A stretch of 64,000 bases of DNA from an uncultured SAR116 cluster alpha proteobacterium (GTDB taxonomy: Bacteria > Pseudomonadota > Alphaproteobacteria > Puniceispirillales > Marisalimonadaceae): the NCBI GenBank assembly GCA_902537945.1, contig CACBDG010000001.1, positions 1-64,000 of the forward strand, read 5' to 3'. Within the stretch, counting starts at the first letter, position 1; every line of letters starts with the position of its first letter. Positions 60,293 through 64,000 of the stretch are shown here, piece by piece. A model generated the notes under the pieces. That model made no database searches and was not told the origin of the DNA. It saw nothing but the letters and a program-made list of their open reading frames with translations. Position numbers and translations under genes: made by a program.

Positions 60293-61930
60293 ATGTCTGA
60301 AATAGAAAATGGTTTAAGTAAAAACAAAGCAAATTATGCTGCATTAAGCCCTTTATCATTTCTAGAAAGAACACGAAAAACATTCCCAAATCAAACTGCT
60401 ATTGAATATAAAGACTACAAATTAACTTATCAGCAAGTTGGTGAAAGATGTGATGCATTAGCAAAGCTGGTTAAAAGTCAAAATTATGCTGATGGGAGTA
60501 CAATAGCTGTAATGCTACCAAATATTCCAGTTATGTGGGAGTGTCATTATGGAGTGCCAATGACAACTGGAGTTTTAAATGCAATTAATACAAGACTTGA
60601 TAGTTTAACTGTTCGTTTCATTCTTGAACATGGAGAATCTAAAATGTTTATATATGATTCTGAATATAGTCAAATTGTTGAAAATGCTATAGAGCATTTT
60701 AATAATCCTCCATTATTAATTGAATATGTTGATAAAATTGCGGGTAATCAAAGGTCAAGTTTTGCTGATAAATTTAATTGCCTAGATTATGAAACCGAAT
60801 TAGACAAATTTATTGGTTCAAAATTTGATCACATATTGCCAACTGATGAGTGGAATTCAATCGCTTTGAATTACACCTCTGGAACTACAGGAAACCCAAA
60901 GGGAGTTGTTTATCACCATCGTGGAGCATATTTGAATGCCATTGGTAACACTCTTACTTGGGACTTACCTATGCACCCTAAGTATTTATGGACACTTCCT
61001 ATGTTTCATTGCAATGGATGGTGTTTTCCTTGGACTATTACTGAAAGAGCAGGCACACATGTTTGCTTGAGACAACCAGCGGGAGAATTAATTGTGGAGG
61101 CTTTTCAAAAACACAATATAACTCATTTGTGTGGAGCTCCAATTGTAATGCAAATGGTAGCGGATTATTTATTGCAAAATAAAATATCTCTTAAATCAAA
61201 AATTAAAATGATGACTGCTGGCGCTCCTCCTCCTGAGGCTGTTCTGAGTAAAATGGAGACCTGTGGTATTGAGGTCATTCATGTTTATGGCCTTACAGAA
61301 ATTTATGGGCCTGCAGTTGTCTGTGCATGGCATCCCGAGTGGAGCCAATATGATTCTTCAGAACAAGCCAGATTAAAGGCAAGGCAAGGTGTTGTTTACT
61401 CTGTACAAGAAAATATGAAAATTATAGATCCTAAAACTAAAAAAGAAGTTCTAAAAGATGGAATATCATTAGGTGAAGTCTTTATAAGGGGTAATATAAC
61501 AATGAAAGGTTACCTTAAAAACAAAAAAGCGACTGAAGAAGCTTTTGAAGATGGTTGGTTTCACACAGGTGACTTAGGTGTTTGGTATGAGGATGGATAT
61601 ATACAACTTAAGGATAGATCAAAGGATATAATTATATCTGGAGGTGAAAATATTTCCTCCATTGAAGTAGAAGACGCTATATATAAACACCCGGATGTTA
61701 TTGCAGTAGCAGTTGTCGCAAAAGAAGACGAAAAATGGGGCGAGACGCCTTGTGCATTTGTAGAATTAAGTGAAGGGTCTTCAATTGGAGAAAATGAGTT
61801 AAGAGATCATTGTAAATCTTTATTAGCAGGATTTAAGGTGCCAAGATATTTTAATTTTGTGGAGCTTCCAAAAACAAGCACAGGAAAAATTCAAAAATTT
61901 AAGTTGAGAGAACAAGCAAAACTTGTTTGA
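60293..61930 (+). CDS. Acyl-CoA synthetase (AMP-forming, short/medium-chain)
   Basis: A 545-residue adenylate-forming ligase. It opens PLSFLERTRKTFPNQTAIEY and LTYQQVGERCDALAKLV, the start of the large group that includes plant acyl-activating enzymes and bacterial medium-chain ligases. The nucleotide loop is LNYTSGTTGNPKGVVYHH, then LPMFHCNGWCFPWT, HVYGLTEIYGPAVV, WFHTGDLG, LKDRSKDIIISGGENISS and PKTSTGKIQKF with the catalytic Lys. All motifs are intact. It is divergent from the DmdC-like dehydrogenase gene and likely supplies its substrate. DmdB was considered, but its start looks different. Confidence 0.9.
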   Translation: MSEIENGLSKNKANYAALSPLSFLERTRKTFPNQTAIEYKDYKLTYQQVGERCDALAKLVKSQNYADGSTIAVMLPNIPVMWECHYGVPMTTGVLNAINTRLDSLTVRFILEHGESKMFIYDSEYSQIVENAIEHFNNPPLLIEYVDKIAGNQRSSFADKFNCLDYETELDKFIGSKFDHILPTDEWNSIALNYTSGTTGNPKGVVYHHRGAYLNAIGNTLTWDLPMHPKYLWTLPMFHCNGWCFPWTITERAGTHVCLRQPAGELIVEAFQKHNITHLCGAPIVMQMVADYLLQNKISLKSKIKMMTAGAPPPEAVLSKMETCGIEVIHVYGLTEIYGPAVVCAWHPEWSQYDSSEQARLKARQGVVYSVQENMKIIDPKTKKEVLKDGISLGEVFIRGNITMKGYLKNKKATEEAFEDGWFHTGDLGVWYEDGYIQLKDRSKDIIISGGENISSIEVEDAIYKHPDVIAVAVVAKEDEKWGETPCAFVELSEGSSIGENELRDHCKSLLAGFKVPRYFNFVELPKTSTGKIQKFKLREQAKLV

Positions 61931-61931
61931 T

Positions 61932-64000
61932 TTAACTTACTTTTTTTAAATTCTGGTTACTTAGAATTTTATCAAAAGATTTGTCCCATTTTTCTTCAGC
62001 AATTTTTATATTTTTTTCTTTAACGTGACCATACCCTTTTATGGATAAAGGTATATCAAGAAATTCGATAATTTTTTTATAATTATTATCATTTAAAATT
62101 TCAGATATCTTCTTAATAGTAGTGATAGTTTTTTGAGCCAAAGCGCGTTCTTTTTTTCTTTCTAAGGTATATCCAAATATATCTAATTTTGTTCCTCTTA
62201 AAAATTTAAAATAAGATAATATTTTGAAAATTTTATATACCGAATGACCAAACCTTCTCTTAAGTAGATGACCTGTATCAGGATCTTTTTTAGAGAATAA
62301 AGGTGGTGCTAAATAGTATTCTAATTTTGCGTTTTTATTTTCATTTAAAAAGGTTTGGGCAAAATCTCCACTAGTATGTAACCTAGCAACTTCGTATTCA
62401 TCTTTGTATCTCATAGCCCTAAATAAAGTAAGAGCAACTTTTCTGGATAGAGGCAATTCTTTTTCTGAATTCTTGATTTGGTTTTCTTTTTCAATTACTT
62501 TTTTTACATTAGAAAGAAAAATTTTTGAGTACTCTCTGTTTTGATATTTTTCAAGGATGCCAGAAAAATTATCTACATATTTATCTATTGATATTTTTTC
62601 GGACTTTTTTGAGTTTAAGCCCGCTGCAGTAAATACTGATTGAGGTTGTTCGCACAATAATCGTCCCCAATTGAAAGCCCTTAAGTTTTGTTCAATAGCC
62701 ACTCCATTCAGCTCTATGGCTTTTTGCAGAGAATCAACTTCTATTGGAAGAAGACCTTTTTGAGCAGCTATTCCCAACATCATTATATTTGCAGAAACTG
62801 TGTCGCCAACTAGAGCTTCAGCTAAGTTTGATATATCAATAAAGTCTATATTTTCAGTTTGAAGATGATTTTCTAAATGTTTTTTTAATAAGCTATCATC
62901 GACAACTGTACCAATATGTACTCCAGCAACTCCAACTGGCTCTACTCTTCCATTGATGATAGCATTTGTTTTTAATGGGTTTAGTGTTCTAGTAATAGAA
63001 GGAGAAACTGACACAACAGCGTCACATCCTAGAAGCAAGTCGGCCGTTTCATTTGGAAGTCTTGCAGATCTATAATAAAGTGATTTTTCTTTTCCAATTC
63101 TGATTTGACTTGTTACAGCTCCATTTTTTTGGGCTAATCCAGTAAAATTCATTGATTGTGCAAACAGCTTATCAATTCGAGCAGCCATAACTATAATAGC
63201 AGCAACAGTTGAAACTCCAGTGCCACCAATACCTGCCATTATTATATTTTGAATATTATTTAGGCTTTTCTTAGGTTTTTTTAAGTCATTAGTTATATCT
63301 GGAATTTTTGGGAAAGTCTTTTTTTCTTTAGTTGAAGTAGTAACAGCTTGTACACCTATGAAACTTGGACAAAATCCTTTTTTACAAGAATAATCCTTAT
63401 TACAAACACTTTGATCAATTTGTCTTTTAATTCCATCGAAATGCTCAAGTGGTTTCACAGCTACACAATTTGATTTTTCAGCACAGTCTCCACATCCTTC
63501 ACAAACATCAGGATTAATAAACATTTTAATTTCTCTATCTTTAACGTATCCTCTTTTTCTTCTTCTTCGAAGTTCTGTTGCACAAGTTTGAACATAAATT
63601 ATTGCTGTAACTCCAGAAATTTTTCTTACTTCTTTTTGGATATTTATAAGTTCGTCTCTATGAAATATTCCAACTTTGTCTGCAAATAATTTTAACTCTT
63701 TGAACTGCTCTGGTTCATCCGATACAACATAAATTTTTTTAACACCCTCTGCTTCAAGTTGTTTAGATATTGCCCACGGAGTTGAGCCACCAATTGCCTT
63801 TTGCCCACCTGTCATTGCCACTGCATCATTGTAAAGAATTTTAAATGTAATATTAACATTCGCAGAAACTGCGGCTCTTATTGCTAAAGAACCAGAGTGA
63901 GCATATGTACCGTCACCAATATTTTGAAATGTATGTTTATGATTTGAGAATGGTGCTCTTCCTATCCAATGTCCACCTTCACCGCCCATTTGGCTAAAAT
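61932..64000 (-). CDS. Indolepyruvate ferredoxin oxidoreductase, fused large subunit, cut by right edge
   Basis: C-terminal 689 or so residues of a fused alpha-gamma type enzyme that oxidatively decarboxylates aryl pyruvates to aryl-acetyl-CoA. The frame continues beyond the edge, so the Met at 63989 is internal (the reading is F-S-Q-M-G-G-E-G). Visible: GEGGHWIGRAPFSN and NIGDGTYAHSGSLA (thiamine diphosphate half), AMTGGQKAIGG, a ferredoxin-like part with CEGCGDCAEKSNC and SCKKGFCPS, then MAGIGGTGVSTVAAI, the gamma-domain strand, and a helical C-terminus. Phenylacetyl-CoA as a product would relate it to the PaaK-like ligase nearby. The upstream part and the true start are outside. Confidence 0.9.
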   Translation of the reverse strand, partial: FSQMGGEGGHWIGRAPFSNHKHTFQNIGDGTYAHSGSLAIRAAVSANVNITFKILYNDAVAMTGGQKAIGGSTPWAISKQLEAEGVKKIYVVSDEPEQFKELKLFADKVGIFHRDELINIQKEVRKISGVTAIIYVQTCATELRRRRKRGYVKDREIKMFINPDVCEGCGDCAEKSNCVAVKPLEHFDGIKRQIDQSVCNKDYSCKKGFCPSFIGVQAVTTSTKEKKTFPKIPDITNDLKKPKKSLNNIQNIIMAGIGGTGVSTVAAIIVMAARIDKLFAQSMNFTGLAQKNGAVTSQIRIGKEKSLYYRSARLPNETADLLLGCDAVVSVSPSITRTLNPLKTNAIINGRVEPVGVAGVHIGTVVDDSLLKKHLENHLQTENIDFIDISNLAEALVGDTVSANIMMLGIAAQKGLLPIEVDSLQKAIELNGVAIEQNLRAFNWGRLLCEQPQSVFTAAGLNSKKSEKISIDKYVDNFSGILEKYQNREYSKIFLSNVKKVIEKENQIKNSEKELPLSRKVALTLFRAMRYKDEYEVARLHTSGDFAQTFLNENKNAKLEYYLAPPLFSKKDPDTGHLLKRRFGHSVYKIFKILSYFKFLRGTKLDIFGYTLERKKERALAQKTITTIKKISEILNDNNYKKIIEFLDIPLSIKGYGHVKEKNIKIAEEKWDKSFDKILSNQNLKKVS

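Noticed and set aside
60293-61930. DmdB (methylmercaptopropionate-CoA ligase)
   Set aside because: Size fits, but the recalled DmdB N-terminus differs from the P-L-S-F-L-E-R start here, so only a general acyl-CoA synthetase is called.
1-64000. tRNA, rRNA, CRISPR, prophage or insertion sequences
   Set aside because: No cloverleaf-type gaps, repeat-spacer arrays, transposase or integrase motifs, or flanking direct repeats were seen; nearly all gaps are under 150 bp.

Overview
The window is 64 kb of very AT-rich, tightly packed bacterial chromosome. About 64 protein genes are visible, with no rRNA, tRNA, CRISPR array, phage or insertion sequence. Gaps are short (the longest is about 250 bp), start and stop codons often overlap, and three convergent pairs share interlocked stop codons. 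A GapR (DUF2312) gene, a DUF1244 gene, several acyl-CoA dehydrogenases and a Liv-type ABC operon point to a streamlined, probably marine Alphaproteobacterium (SAR11, HIMB59 or AEGEAN-169-like lifestyle). That placement is inference from gene content and base composition, not from a marker gene.

Region 1 (1-25.3 kb) is a surface-polysaccharide island. It begins with dTDP-rhamnose genes (rfbC cut by the left edge, rfbD), gmhA, a NeuB-like synthase without its SAF domain, and a TIM-barrel isomerase. A plus-strand run follows (3.7-16.9 kb): a GT9 transferase, an ABC flippase, NeuA, four SDRs, an aldo/keto reductase, a capsule-type transferase, an unassigned Rossmann enzyme, a UDP-galactopyranose-mutase-like/NeuB fusion of 798 residues, and a second NeuA. 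This looks like a pathway for an unusual CMP-activated nonulosonic acid. The fourth SDR has no ATG, GTG or TTG start and seems to begin at ATT or to need slippage on an A8 run. On the minus strand (16.9-25.3 kb) a nine-gene run led by pyrC carries a GT2, a surface-carbohydrate protein, a methyltransferase, a short MurQ, a WecA-like initiating transferase and hldA-hldD-hldC.

Region 2 (25.4-36.7 kb) is mixed housekeeping: an FMN reductase, pterin carbinolamine dehydratase, acetoacetyl-CoA synthetase, the DUF1244-gapR-pyrF-queF-MFS run, a DtxR/MntR-family regulator with a clear DtxR-type operator at its own start, an ArnT/PMT-like membrane transferase, sufE, and two RNA methyltransferase-like genes.

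Region 3 (36.7-48.7 kb) is acyl-CoA catabolism. A HAD hydrolase, an ACAD10/11-type acyl-CoA dehydrogenase, an SDR and an APH-type kinase lie together and resemble a split form of the ACAD10/ACAD11 (LvaA-LvaC) 4-hydroxyacyl-CoA system. An MFS transporter, an enoyl-CoA hydratase and a GMC oxidoreductase/isobutyryl-CoA dehydrogenase/HIBCH/thiolase/GlpE run suited to valine breakdown follow.

Region 4 (48.7-64 kb) holds a nine-gene minus-strand operon (acyl-CoA ligase, LivG, LivH, LivM, binding protein, LivF, PaaK-like ligase, SDR, MaoC). The binding-protein gene is flanked by perfect hairpins and a 21-bp palindrome precedes the operon. A divergent acyl-CoA dehydrogenase/acyl-CoA synthetase pair and an indolepyruvate ferredoxin oxidoreductase cut by the right edge complete the window.
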